NCBI GenBank assembly: GCA_020086605.1
Contig: JACBWW010000018.1
Location: 19,004,809 to 19,068,808 of the forward strand
Direction: 5' to 3'
Source of the DNA: Lanius collurio
Taxonomy: Eukaryota; Chordata; Aves; Passeriformes; Laniidae
Length of the DNA: 64,000 nucleotides
The position numbers and the translations under genes were made by a program. This document shows positions 1-11,524 of this stretch, one piece after another. The notes below the pieces were generated by a model that saw only the letters and a program-made list of their open reading frames with translations, was not told the DNA's origin and did no database searches. The stretch's first letter is position 1. Each line of letters starts with the position of its first letter.

Positions 1-831
1 AAACTTGGCCACCACCCCTGAACACTTGTAAAGCACTTTAACTTCCAAATGTTGAAGAATGGAGAATGATTTAAATGTTTTGAAGTTATTCCCAGGACTA
101 GAAGTTTGCAAGACTTGTCACAAAAAGGAAAAAAATTAACATAGCAGATGTAACGAGGAAATTCTCAGAAGTTCAGGGGGGAAAAGGATATTTTCCTAAG
201 ATGCCATTGATTTGCTTTAGTTTGGTCTGGTTCCCTTCTTTCAAGCCTGACATAAATCTGAGCAAAGAAGCTTTCCTGGGAGCTGAGCAGATGCCTGCTG
301 AATCATGGAATTTAACTCTTTCTTGGCAGCCTGCAGGCAGCACACATCCATTGCTCTGAGTCTGGGCACAGCTTGCTGAGCTACACCCCGTGAGGACCTG
401 CCTGTGACATGTCCATCTGCTGTTGTCTCTGCTGCACACTCATGTCCAGGCTGTGCAGTGGGGACACCCCCTCCCTCCAAGGGTGCTCCTGCAGATGTCC
501 CAGCCACACCTGAGCAGGGTGTCCCTGCCCCAGCCCAGCAGCAGGCACAGCTCAGTGAGGGTGGCTGCTTCCCTCAGCTGGTGGGCAGTGGTCCTGGGGC
601 AAAACTGGGGTGAAAAGGGCTCAGAAGAGAATCTCAGCTTTGACCAAAAATAACCCTGCTGTTCAGGGGCTGCCTGAGAGGTGGGATCCCTTCTGAGGAA
701 CTCCACGCTTGAAAGGTGAGACAAGTCTCCTGAACAGGTTATTATCTCGAGGAGACAAATCCTTCAGCAGGTTGGGCTTTTTTTTTGGTATACTTCAAAC
801 AAAGAGCGAGCACAATCAAAGAGCTGTAAGA

Positions 832-869
832 TCTTTCTTTTTCCTTTTTTTTTTTCCTTTTTTTTTTCT
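832..869. repeat. T-rich polypyrimidine tract
   Basis: Runs of T broken by CC pairs occupy these positions, and pyrimidine-rich sequence continues to about 900, where a cccacag follows. This looks like a splice acceptor polypyrimidine tract, but no donor or open exon that I recognise follows. Simple low-complexity sequence is the default reading. Confidence 0.8.
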
Positions 870-3285
870 GCCTCTGTCATTCCCTTTCATTTCTGCTGCC
901 CACAGAAACTACTGCACCTCCCTGTCTTGTGCTGAATATACATCAAATAGGAGGTGAAGCACTGGCGGTCTCCACAGCAGAAGCCAGGCGGTGAGGGGGA
1001 GGGCGTCTTGCATGCTGTGGTGTTTCATTAATTTATTTTTCCCCTTCTTCAGGGAAAAAGCAAATGTGGGTGACCCAGAGCAGACTGAAAAACACAAGTG
1101 ACTCGCAGGCTGGGAAGGAGCCTGAGAAGTGTGTGATGAGTGTAGGTTGTGTGTTTCTGCTGCCAGGCTAAAGGGGCGCAGATCTGTGGTGGGGCTGGTG
1201 CTAAAGGGGTCCAAGGGGCTGCCAGGACCCCTCCAGATCAGGATTAGTTGCTGTAGGCTGGTTCTCTCTCGTGGGTAACAGAGGGATGCTGCCCCTACCT
1301 ACACCTGGCAGGATCTACCTCTTCCCCTTTAGGAGAATGGATTTTCTTGAACTCCCCTGAAAATCAGGCCTGACTTTGGGACCACTTCAGGTCACTGTTC
1401 TCCCCCGTGCAAGCACTTCCATCTATTCCTTTAGCCTCACCTATCAAGTGTAATTTGCCTTTTCATACCAAGGCTGGCACATGTTCCCTTCTGTGAATGC
1501 ACCAGATAGGATAAAGGCAATAAGCATTACTTGGCCTGGAGAAAAGAATTGCTATCAACTGGCTTTATTGTGCTGTTTATTAAGCATGAATTAATCTTGG
1601 AAATGATATCACAGAGGCCACTGCTGCTCTTGTGATGTGCACTTGCTTTGTGAAGCCTTTGCTTGAGGGGCTATTTCTAACATTTGGTTAGTTTTCTTCA
1701 AGGGGCTTTGTTGTTATCTTGCTTGCAAACATTCACTGACTACCTAGCAGTAGATGTCATACTTATTTTAAGGGAAATCAGCTGCACAGGCAGGTAGAAG
1801 AGCTGTCAGACACAAGATGACTGAGTTATGCTTGCTTTGCTCAGGGGTCAGACAAGAAAATCTCTGGATGTAACACCTGGAACTATCACAGCAAGACCCC
1901 TGGGGCTTGGGGAAAGCCAACACCACAAACACCTTTGTGCCCCAGCTTGTTGTACTGGGAAACAGCCTTGGAAGTCCTTATTTCTGAGACCAAACCTTTA
2001 TACATGTGGATGTCAGCCAAGCCTTGTTCTGGATCTTACACTGGAAGGTGAACTGAGAGCACGTTTTGGCTCAGGTGCCGTAATGTGCTTTTATTGCTGT
2101 GCTTTGAAATACATCTTTTCATTTCTCCCCAGAGCACCAGGCCTTTCTGGCAGCTTGAACAGTCTCACGTAGCATTTGGGCCATGAAAATATTTGGGGTT
2201 TTTTTTTCTGGCTTTTGCATTGCTTTGCTGAACACCTCCAAGGACCACCCTGACGGGTATCTCACTGGTGATGCTCACATGAGAGACACTCACATGAGTG
2301 ATTTCAGACTGGTTCTCAGCCCACCCTGGTCCTGCCCTCCTTGCTGGATACTGATGACCTCCAGAAGTGGAAAAGGTGCATTTCCCCTGCTCAGTCCCTG
2401 CAGGGGAAAATTTGCTTTATCTAAGGTTTATGTTTTTACCAAGCATAGCCTAATGAGCCTGATCTGCTTGCTCTCACCTGAGGAAGGGCTGATAGATGTG
2501 CACCATCCCATACAGCAGCTCTGTGCCACGAGGAGCTGACAAATCCATTATGTAGTGCTGGCTGTGACTGGAACATGCTGCTGCAGCTCCAGGCTGGCAC
2601 GTGACAACCTGAGGTTGTGGCAGCACAACCCTTCCACAGAATTTTGTTTTATTTTATTCCACAGATTGCAAAGGGAGTGGCCTCGTTTTTAAGCTTTGCT
2701 ACTATAGAGGTAGCCAGATGGTTTATGGCATGATAGTGGGTCACAGAAATGTCTCTGGAAATGCTTATGTGTCATGTCTGTGAGAGACAGGTCATCTGCA
2801 AAGACACAGATGAGATCCTCCATTTAGAGCAAACAGCAGCAGCCTGATTTATATGGAACACGCAGCAAAGGTTGCAGGCTGTGAAAAAGCAGCTCCCACG
2901 TTTGTTTTTTTTTGTGCAGATAGCCTCGATTTCACTGCAAATAACACATATAAACCAGACAGAAAAGGTGTGCAGCTCTCAGATTGCTACACTACAGGTA
3001 TATTTATTCTGCCTCACATCCTGAGGTTCCTATGTGAAGCTGTAGATAGCTCTGGAGGACTGTCCATCTTCCCCTGTCACTGTCTAGTCTGTCCTTATTT
3101 AGATCTGGCACGTTTCCTAAAGCATCTCAGACATGCTGCTGCACTGAGGCTGTTGGTTCATTAACACACACCCACCAAAAGCCATATCTAGCTCTGTGCC
3201 CTTCCTGGGGTGGAGGGGCTGATTTGTCCTGTCCCATATGGACCCTCCCTGATTGCTCTCTCAGGCTCCAGGCATTGGAGACTAC

Positions 3286-3308
3286 GCTGCTGCTGCTGCT
3301 GCTGCTGA
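3286..3308 (+). repeat. (GCT)7 trinucleotide microsatellite
   Basis: Seven consecutive GCT units are visible. No recognised coding exon covers them, although short open frames on both strands read them as leucine or serine runs. Confidence 0.9.
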
Positions 3309-5994
3309 GCTTGATGCTGTGCCCCTCATCTAAGAATAGCCTCACTGTCTTGAACGCCTGCCAGTTCCTGAAAGCTTGGCAAGCAGAGGGAAAAAACACA
3401 GCCATTATGTAATGGTTTCTCCTGGCCAAGAAAAAAATCCCATTTATTGATCTCCTGTCTGAAAACCTCAGTAACTCTGCGTAATTGATGACCAGCTGTT
3501 AAGAAAAGCTGTTTGGAGGAAGAACATTTATAATTAAAGAACAGACACTTCAAATTCAGCTCTCCCTCCATTTTCTCATTGCATTTCTCTCTGCTGTCCC
3601 AGGGAACAGCCAACCTGCCTGGGCCTTTAAGCTTCTCATTTCAAACCAATATATGGCTTTCCCAGAGAGCAACACTGTGTTCTCCAATTTCACTCCCTGT
3701 GCTACAGAGGGGAACTATTCATGGAGCTGTGTGAGAGAAAGAGATTAAGGAAATATCAAGACTAACAGATGGGAAGCAGGCAGTGGATGACGTGTAGGCA
3801 GGCTGATGTTACAGCAAGTCTTATCTTGTTAGCAGAAATATGTTGCAATAAGCAGAGTTCTGGGAGAGGGCTTGGTTTTGAGTATGGAATAGGAGAAGAC
3901 CTTTCCATCTGATGAGGAACCTGCTTATGTCTAAAAATGTTGTATTAAGGCCCTACTACCCCTGAACATTTTGCTCTTGATCCTGTTTTTCCAGATGTAC
4001 CCATCTCCTCTGTGCTTTTGAGGTGAAAATGTTTCTGGGTTTCTCTGATGAAAACTGAGTGTCCCCATTTGTTGGAGGGAAAGCAGAAATATAGGTCACT
4101 CAGCTCAGCTGTACAGCACAGCTCCCCCAGACCAGTGGCTATCCACAAGTCCAGCTAAAGCCTTCCTCTGCCCCCATCCCCCACTGTGAGTAAGGCCTGC
4201 ACTGGAAATAGACAATTTAGCATGAGAATTGTATTGTGCATTTAAATGTAAATTGCTGGGGAATTGACAATTGCTTTGTTTGAATTGTAATGATTGGAGT
4301 ACAAGGTGTTGGGTTTTTTCTTAGAATACATTTTAACTGGTATTTATGTCCTTTTATATTCATCTCAGGCACAAAGATACGCACATGTCCTTAAGCTTTC
4401 ATCTGTAAATCCTTGAGCTGTCACATTCCTGTTAGGAAACCCATTTCTTTGACCTATCCAGCAATTGTAGATTGGCATTTTCCCCCTCCCCATCTTTGCT
4501 TTTTGGAAGAATCTTTTGTTTTAATTCAAGTAGATGAAAATCTCAAGTCCAAAATGAAAATATGAATATGTGAAGCTTGGGTCCCCTCCTGCTCCATGAG
4601 CACCCGTCACAGTGATCCTACTCCTTTCCTCTTTCCCTCACTGCCTGCAGATCAGATAAGAACCTTGACAGCCAGGGAGAGTCTCTGCAGGCTCTGCTAA
4701 GCCCAGAGATTCCTTACCAGCCCCGGCTGAGGGTACCAAGCCCATCTTGCAGGCTTGGCCACCCCTCCCATCCTGGTGCTCGCCATCAGCTCAGGATTTG
4801 CGTGCTGGGGCTGAGCCATTATCGTGCAGGTGGTCTGGCTGTGCAGAGCCCTGGCAACAGAGGCTGAGCAGACAGTATTTTTTCCCATGGTAGGCAAGGG
4901 TAGAGGTTAAAACCAGATGTACACAGGTCTGCTCACAGATCTGGTTTCATCCATGGATGCTCCTGTCCTGTTAAAAGGTACTGAGCACCAGCCCTCAGCA
5001 CAGATGAAAGAGACTAAGAAGGTGGCCAAGTCCATCCTGAGCCTTGTCCCAGAAAAGGATTTTTGTACCATCCAAAGAACCAATAAAGTGAGGGAAGCCA
5101 GGGGTTAATCAGCTCTACCTTCCTCATCTAGTGGGAAAAGCCTGGGTTTCGGCTCTGTTTGCAAGGAGGGGAGCAGTAAATACCATTATTCACAGAGGTT
5201 TTCTGAGGTGCAGCCAATTTTCAGGAATGCTGTATCTCAGTCCAAACAAAACCTGCGTGTTTCTCCTTGGCCTGGCCTTGTTTCTTCAGACTGTTTCACT
5301 GATTGATACAGGAGATATAAACAAAAATTGAAATAACACATGCCTTGTAATATAAACAAAACACTTTCACCAGAGAGAAAAGATTGCAAAATCAGCAGCT
5401 TGCAGGGCTCAAACGAAGCCATCCAGCACAGAAAACAAGCCATTAAGAAAACAAATAAATAAACAAATAGAAATAGAACTGGCTGCCATAAGCCTCTGAC
5501 CTTAATTGTGTGGATATATGTCTGTGAAAGCTTGAGTCAAGCTTTTCCCTCCCAGCCCCCACACTAATTCCTTTGGCCTCAGTGCCATAAAATGCTCATT
5601 AGACTGGTCTGGCCACCCCCTCTCTCCTTTATCCACACAAGCAGCCAGGAGGTCAAATCTGTCACTGTTCCTCTGCAGAGGAGACCCAGAGGTTCACCCT
5701 GGACTGCTCTCTCAGTCCTTTCCCACCTTCCAGCACCAGTGTCTGGAGCAGAAGTTGTTCATCTCCACACCTGGATAGAGCAGTCAGTGACAATCACACG
5801 CTGCTGATGAGTTTTCTCTCACAAGTACAGATAAACTTCATGGGTAGGGAATGGCTGCTGGGGACTTGGAGAAGCCTGATGTAATTTGTTGGGCCACAGA
5901 GGTGTAGTTATAGTGAGTTTCATGCAGTTCTTTTGAAATTTGTCACATTTGAAAAATCAGCCCCCGTGATGGTTAATGTTTATGTAGGACTCCA

Positions 5995-6135
5995 GAATCA
6001 CAGAATCAGTGAGGTTGGAAAGGACCTCTAAGATCATTGAGTCCAACCATTTACCTCACTCTTCCAAGGTTTTTGAACACTTCTAGGGACAGTGACTCCA
6101 CCACTTTCCTGGGCAGTCTGTTCCAGTGCTTGACA
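5995..6135 (-). mobile_element. CR1 LINE, truncated 3' end
   Basis: The stretch opens with the CR1 terminal motif read on the opposite strand (agaatcacagaatca, then ggttggaaaggacctctaag, then gtccaacca). It continues through the standard CR1 tail into ttccagtgcttgacaaa. In birds this is the 3' untranslated end of the CR1 retrotransposon, so the element lies on the minus strand and only about 140 bases of a multi-kilobase LINE remain. No reverse transcriptase sequence is present, so the copy is dead. Divergence from the tail as I remember it looks moderate. The right-hand boundary is approximate. Confidence 0.9.
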
Positions 6136-8233
6136 AAAGGTGTCTGTTCAGCTTGGCTAAAAAGCCAGGGATGCATCCCTGGGTGCTTCCCACAGGTGTA
6201 TCCCCACTGCACCCCCAGGTCCATTCCTGGGCTCATCCCTTGGGTGCACAGCTGAATTCATCTGCATGGCCATGCAGGAGCATGGGGTGATGCCTCCCAG
6301 CGATCCAGAGACTTCCCAAGATCCTGAAAGACTGAGCCCCCAGTTTCTGGAAGCATTTCCGTGGGAGATACAGACATAAGAGCTGAAGGAGCCCCTGAGC
6401 TATTCTGCATGGGAAAGAGGGTGCAGGGTCAAACCCACACACTGTTTCTCTGTGGTACATTGAAATTCACCCTTGTGTCCTCGCTCATGGACCCAGCAGC
6501 ACGTTTCCCAAGCAGCAGCTCCTGCCAGAGCCAGGTGGGAATTCTCCCCTGGATGAGTTGTTGCTGTCTTTAAATATCTCAGTCTTCTAATTCTCTTTTT
6601 CAAGCCTCAGACAAAAATATGACAGCTATCCCACAAATCAGCCATCTAAAAGAAAAAAGAAAAGCCACATTTAATTACTCCTGAAGGGGAACTTATACAC
6701 GAGGAGCACTTATTAGTGCAATATATTTTTTCTTTTGTAGCTTTGAGCTGATCTTTAATAGCACAAGTGAAGTTCCAGAGTAACCTTGGAGTATGTTTCA
6801 TTATCATTCAGATGGAAACTGCTGTCTTATGACTGCAGTTTTAAAATACAGTACATTTTTATAATTTCTAAGTAGGCAATCAAGTGGACATAACACATGA
6901 AATTATATCCAGTCCTGGCACCAAACCCTGCCCTTCACTTGCCCATAGTGCTCCCAGATATTAAGGCCTGAGTACAGCTGGGGGCTGTATTTCAACCCCA
7001 GGGTGATCCTGCAGTCCTCTACTCTGACAATGCAAACATGTAGGCATTTATGGATTCACTAATTTTAATTTTAAAGTCACTGTGACTTTTAAAGTCAGGA
7101 ACTGGAGCAGCTCTCTCCCTTCCTTCCCCTTCTCACCATGAAGGCAGCAGGGCAGGGGTACCAAGTGGCTGCTGGCTGGAGAAGACGTGACCCATGAGCT
7201 GCTCCTCACGACGCTGAGTGGCTGGGAGCTTCAAGTGCTGCTGCATGCTGTCAGCACTGACCTCAGGGTACCGATGGCTTCGGCTGCTTTCCTCCCCTCA
7301 GGCAGCTCTCTGGATCTGCAAATCCATTCCTTTACCTAATTAGCAGATGGCAAAGGCAAAACTAATCAATCATTTCCCAGTGGGGCTGCTGGTAGCCCAT
7401 CAGTTATGGCAACCAGAGAGGCTCTGCCCTGGCCCCGCTGTCCCAGTGCTCCCAGGTGGGCAGCTGAGCATCCTGCTTCATCATGGGCTTCATTTCAGAT
7501 TCAGGACAAAGGAGGATGACTGCTTAGCCTGGAGAACACACAATCTGTAGGAAGTTCTGTGGTTTTTTGTCTACACTAGAAACCTGTTCAAAAATATCCT
7601 GCATTTCAAGAGAGAAAAGAGGATAGGAATGTCAGGGTGATGTTTGGAAGCCAACAAACACTGGGAAGGACAAGTGTCTCCCTTCTACTGATGACAGAAT
7701 TAATATATTTCCCTTGTTATTTAATGTATAGGCAGGGAAAATTGCAAAGATGGGATAACTCCCCTTGATTTTACCTCTTCTGGGTGCTCAGGACACAATA
7801 AATTAAAGCTACAAAATCTGATGTCCCACATGGGTACTGCTGTATCGACTTGGAGCTAGATTTGCCACCAGAACCGGAGGCACAGAGACATCTCCAGGAG
7901 TCTCCCATGGCTCCCCAGTGCCCAGAGGCAGCCTGGGCTTGTCTCCATTGGCTGCCTGAGGTGATTTTCCAGGAGCAGTTGGCATTGGAGGTGCTGAGAG
8001 GGTCTGTGCTGGTGAGCATGGCCAGCTCTCTGCCAGGTCCAAGCACTGGGAGCACTGTGGTGCTACGAGAACAACCTGCAGTACCTGAACAACCTGTCAT
8101 CTCACTCCCAAACCTGCTGGGGATCCCAAATGTTGCAGCCACTCACCGAAGATGAAGAGCAGCCAGCAGAGAGATTCTGGCATTCACTACTGTTGCAGAA
8201 ATGAGTGTGCTGGTGATCTGCCGTGATGTGTTT
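6136..8233. other. Non-coding unique sequence
   Basis: Between the first two CR1 ends no gene is seen. Frames of 123 codons (minus, 7771-8142) and 101 codons (plus, 7850-8155) overlap the same GC-richer DNA on opposite strands, which suggests composition rather than coding. A small compound repeat of ttttaaagtca lies at 7069-7097. Confidence 0.7.
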
Positions 8234-8330
8234 GAATCACAGAATCCCAGAATATCCCGAGTTGGAAGGAACACACAAGGAGCGTGGAGTCCAACTCCTG
8301 GCCCTGCACAGGACAACCTCAGAACCCTCA
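8234..8330 (-). mobile_element. CR1 LINE, short 3' fragment of the 'gccctgcacagga' type
   Basis: The sequence begins gaatcacagaatcccagaat, followed by gttggaaggaacacacaagg and gtccaactcctggccctgca. This is the reverse complement of a CR1 3' end whose internal wording differs from the commoner type at 14.2 kb. It resembles the fragments at 33.1 and 45.5 kb, so these three probably belong to one CR1 subfamily. Only about 100 bases survive, with no coding part. Confidence 0.88.
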
Positions 8331-8494
8331 CTATTTGATAACAGCTCATGGGCATCTGCAAATGCACTGAGTTTTGCTTTATTTAAAGCTTTTATTTTCT
8401 TTCTATCTGTAGGATATACCTGACATAAATGACTGTGTTTCTGGGTATCTTGCAATTTTTAGTGTATTTATTTTTGTAACACATACAGGAGATA

Positions 8495-8550
8495 AGATAT
8501 GTGTCCATGACCTGCAGAGGGAACTGAGTCATAGAGAGACAGCACCAGCT
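8495..8550 (-). repeat. MIR-like SINE fragment (reverse orientation)
   Basis: The bases from about 8513 (cagagggaactgagtcatag) resemble the MIR core, whose reverse strand reads roughly 'cagatggggaaactgaggcacagagag'. I count about 22 matches over 26 positions against that remembered consensus. The flanks are too decayed to follow, so the limits are approximate. MIR copies in birds are ancient amniote relics. Confidence 0.4.
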
Positions 8551-11350
8551 CTTAAGGAAAGCTTCTTGGGAGAAGATGCAGTTTCATGTGCACTGGGTGT
8601 TGGCACTCTGAAACAAACTCCATAAGGCTCCTAAAAAGTCCATGTGATCATCCCACGAGGCACATCTGCACTTGTAGACACTTGTCCCTCTCTTGAAAGA
8701 AGCTGAAGTGGGGTGGAGACACGACTCGTTGGATGGGACACCTCCACTCCACCGCATCCTGGCACTTTGCCCCTCCTCGCTCCACTTCCATCTGCCAAAC
8801 ATTTCCATGAGCCATCAGCACTGCAAGTGGATTACATTTCCCAGACTCAAAAGAGAGCTTCTTTGTGGCAGAAAAATGCCTCCATTTGTTTGTTAAACCT
8901 CAGAAGTTTTCCCCTGGCAGAGGTTCAAATATGTGCCACGGGAGCGATGGTTTCACTGCTGTCTTTGAGGCCTCACAGGTTTCCCAGGTCTCTAAGCCCA
9001 GCCATATTGCTTTTCTTAGGTTTCCTCTTGGTATTTCCCAACATCTCTGTCTGATTTTTGGAGACCACCACCTTCTGAAAGCCATGTTTTTAACCCAGGA
9101 ATGTAGCAAGTGCTGCCCCAGATGCACCAGCCAAACAAGCTGCCCAAAACTGTGAGCAGGCACCAACCTGACCCTCCCAGGGCATAAATAAGAATAAAAG
9201 AGAATAGAAGTCAGGTGGCTTTACCAGGGGCTGACCTGGTATTTTTTTGTGGTCTTCTTTGTTTCTGACTTTCTCCCTGCCTGCCCAGCAGCGTTGCTGC
9301 CTGACATGAAGCCCTACCCAAAGCTTCTGGGGACAGCAGGCACTGCCATGTGCCAAGGCTGGCCAGAGCAAACGGGTCATAGACAGTCTGAGATGCTCTC
9401 CTTCCCTAAGGAAGAGGATTTAGTGGAGCTCAAGAGTATCTGCCAAAGCCATATTTAGCACTGGGAGCTGATTGCAACACTCACATTGCTCACTGCAGTT
9501 TTATAACCAGCCCAGACAGAATCTCTCCTGACACTGAATGAAGAGATGTGAGGAGAAGCCCTGATATACTGTCCCACTAAATTGTTTTAAGTTTCCATCT
9601 CTAACAACACTCCCTTAGCATATAGACCATGGTGGGTGGGTACAGGGGGAGGAAGGGAGGCCAAGATGATCTCCTTTGCTCTCCCTGTCTGCCCAGAGCA
9701 GGAGGATTTTCTTGCTTGTCTTCCGCATTGCTTGACTGGGTGTTTGCTCCTGAAATTTGCTTCTGGGCCAAGTTGAGGGGTCAGAACCAAGATCCTCTGT
9801 CCCACACCCCACGTGTGCCTGACCACAGGCATGTATCTTGGGGCAGAAACCTTGGGCTGTCCTAACACATACTGCAGAAGGCAACACTCAGAGACTGCTT
9901 CCTTAAATACCTACTGATCAGACTACTAATCAAGGGAAGCTCTTTCCCCTTACTAATGAGGTGACCCTTTGACATTGAAGCATCTGATGCAGTGGTGATC
10001 ACACAGGGGTGAAGGTCAGGGGGAGACACTGCTGTTTTGGCAACATACCAAGCAGAAGCAGAGTCCCTACACTTAAAAAAGTGCAAATATTTTCCCCTGC
10101 AAAAGTCAGGATTTGTCAGCAGCTGCTTGCAGGCTCCCCTCTGGAGTATCCCAAGGTTTGGTCTTTTTCTCCTTAAGTTTAAAGGTAGTTCTGAGTTTTA
10201 TTGATTGCAGACACCAATTTCCAGTGGAGCTGCAGCTATGGTTGCAGTAAACTGAAGCCAACTGAAAGCAGAATCTCTTTCTTAGCTGTCTTTCACAAGT
10301 GTCCCCAAAGCAGTCGGTGGAGCCCAGAGGGTCACAAGCTGTGGGCTGCTCTGTGTGAGAGTGGTCCCTACTGGGATTGTGCCCTTCCCAGTTGCCATGT
10401 CCAGAAGGACCACAGCACTCCTGGTGCACTGTCCATCCCAAAGTGTCTAAAACATTGTGGGATAAATCAGAATATTTAGGCAAAAAGGATAGGAAGTGTC
10501 ATGCAATCAGAGAAAGTTTCCTGCTTGAATACATGTACCTGTTTTTAATTCCTAATGAAGAAAGACACCTAACAGTTTCCAGAGCTCAGCAGCCAGACAA
10601 AAACAGAGTGCAGAGGTGGTGGAGTGACAATATCTGTTAATGAAAAACCAGGATACATGGCTGGGGCTGTTGGGCACTTGGCCCAGCACTTGGCCAGAGC
10701 AAATGGGCCAAGCCACACTGGGATCGGCACCAGCGACACTCAATTCTCCTTCTTGTCAAGCACTGTAAATTAAAAACAGAATAAAAGGCTTTTAAGGGAT
10801 GTGCTCACTGACAGTTTAATAGAAGTGGCTGTGGCATCATTTTCTACAGATAGGTTTATATGGGGAAAGAAATTGCAACTTGCTTCATAGCAGGCATTTT
10901 ACTGTTATTGCAGAGTTCCCTGCCGCCCTTATTCATAAGGGGAGATTTTCCAAATGAGCATTGTGTGGAAGTTGGTGGGATAATGGGTTACTGCGACCTG
11001 TGCCAGGCTGAGATGGGGCAAGTGCAGCCTAAAGGTCAGCACAGCTTCTCTTTGCTCCAGTGGTGGAGCCAGCCCCTGCTGAGGGACACAGCTCAGGACG
11101 CCAAGTGACATCCCCAGCCTCCAGGCAAGCCTTCACTGTCACCTTCTCTGCCTCCTGTCCAGCTCAGCTGACACAGAGCCCCAGCACTGCCCTCATCCAC
11201 ACGTGTTGCAGTGCATAAATCCACTGCCCATCTTACAGTTTGGTTGAGACAAGAAAGTCCTCAGAAAATACAGTTTAAATGAACAGAAGCTGTGTATGAA
11301 AATTAGCTTCTAAAGTTTAAATGATTCGTTTTGGCACTCAGACATGAAAA

Positions 11351-11375
11351 TTTCTTTTTCTTTTTTTTTTTTTTT
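11351..11375. repeat. Poly-T tract
   Basis: A C-interrupted T run about 25 bases long is followed by AT-rich sequence (agtattttaaattaattag). No retroelement body is recognisable next to it. Confidence 0.85.
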
Positions 11376-11497
11376 AGTATTTTAAATTAATTAGTTTAAA
11401 AGTTTCTATTTTTAATTCCTTCAGAAGCTTAAGCTGAAGATGGGATGAAACAGACTTTAGTCAACCAAATACTTCTACATCTTTGAGGTCTTGTTTT

Positions 11498-11524
11498 GGG
11501 GGGGCTTTCTGGGGGGAATGGGGG
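11498..11524 (+). repeat. G-rich tract with quadruplex-forming pattern
   Basis: Three G runs of seven, six and five bases are separated by CTTTCT and AAT. Because the first run can supply two triplets, four G tracts with short loops are available, which satisfies the common quadruplex rule. It stands alone in AT-rich DNA. Confidence 0.6.

Larger units (their letters stand above)
1..5994. other. Non-coding unique sequence
   Basis: No gene is recognised. The longest frames are 114 codons (1828-2172) and 118 codons (2183-2539), both plus strand, low in similarity to anything I know and without convincing splice borders. The first 70 bases (ttgtaaagcactttaacttc) faintly resemble a MIR tail. Contents otherwise are a T-rich tract and a GCT repeat. 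Confidence 0.7.

Noticed and set aside
1..70. Possible MIR tail (ttgtaaagcactttaac) at the window edge
   Set aside because: The match is short, and the rest of the element would lie outside the window.
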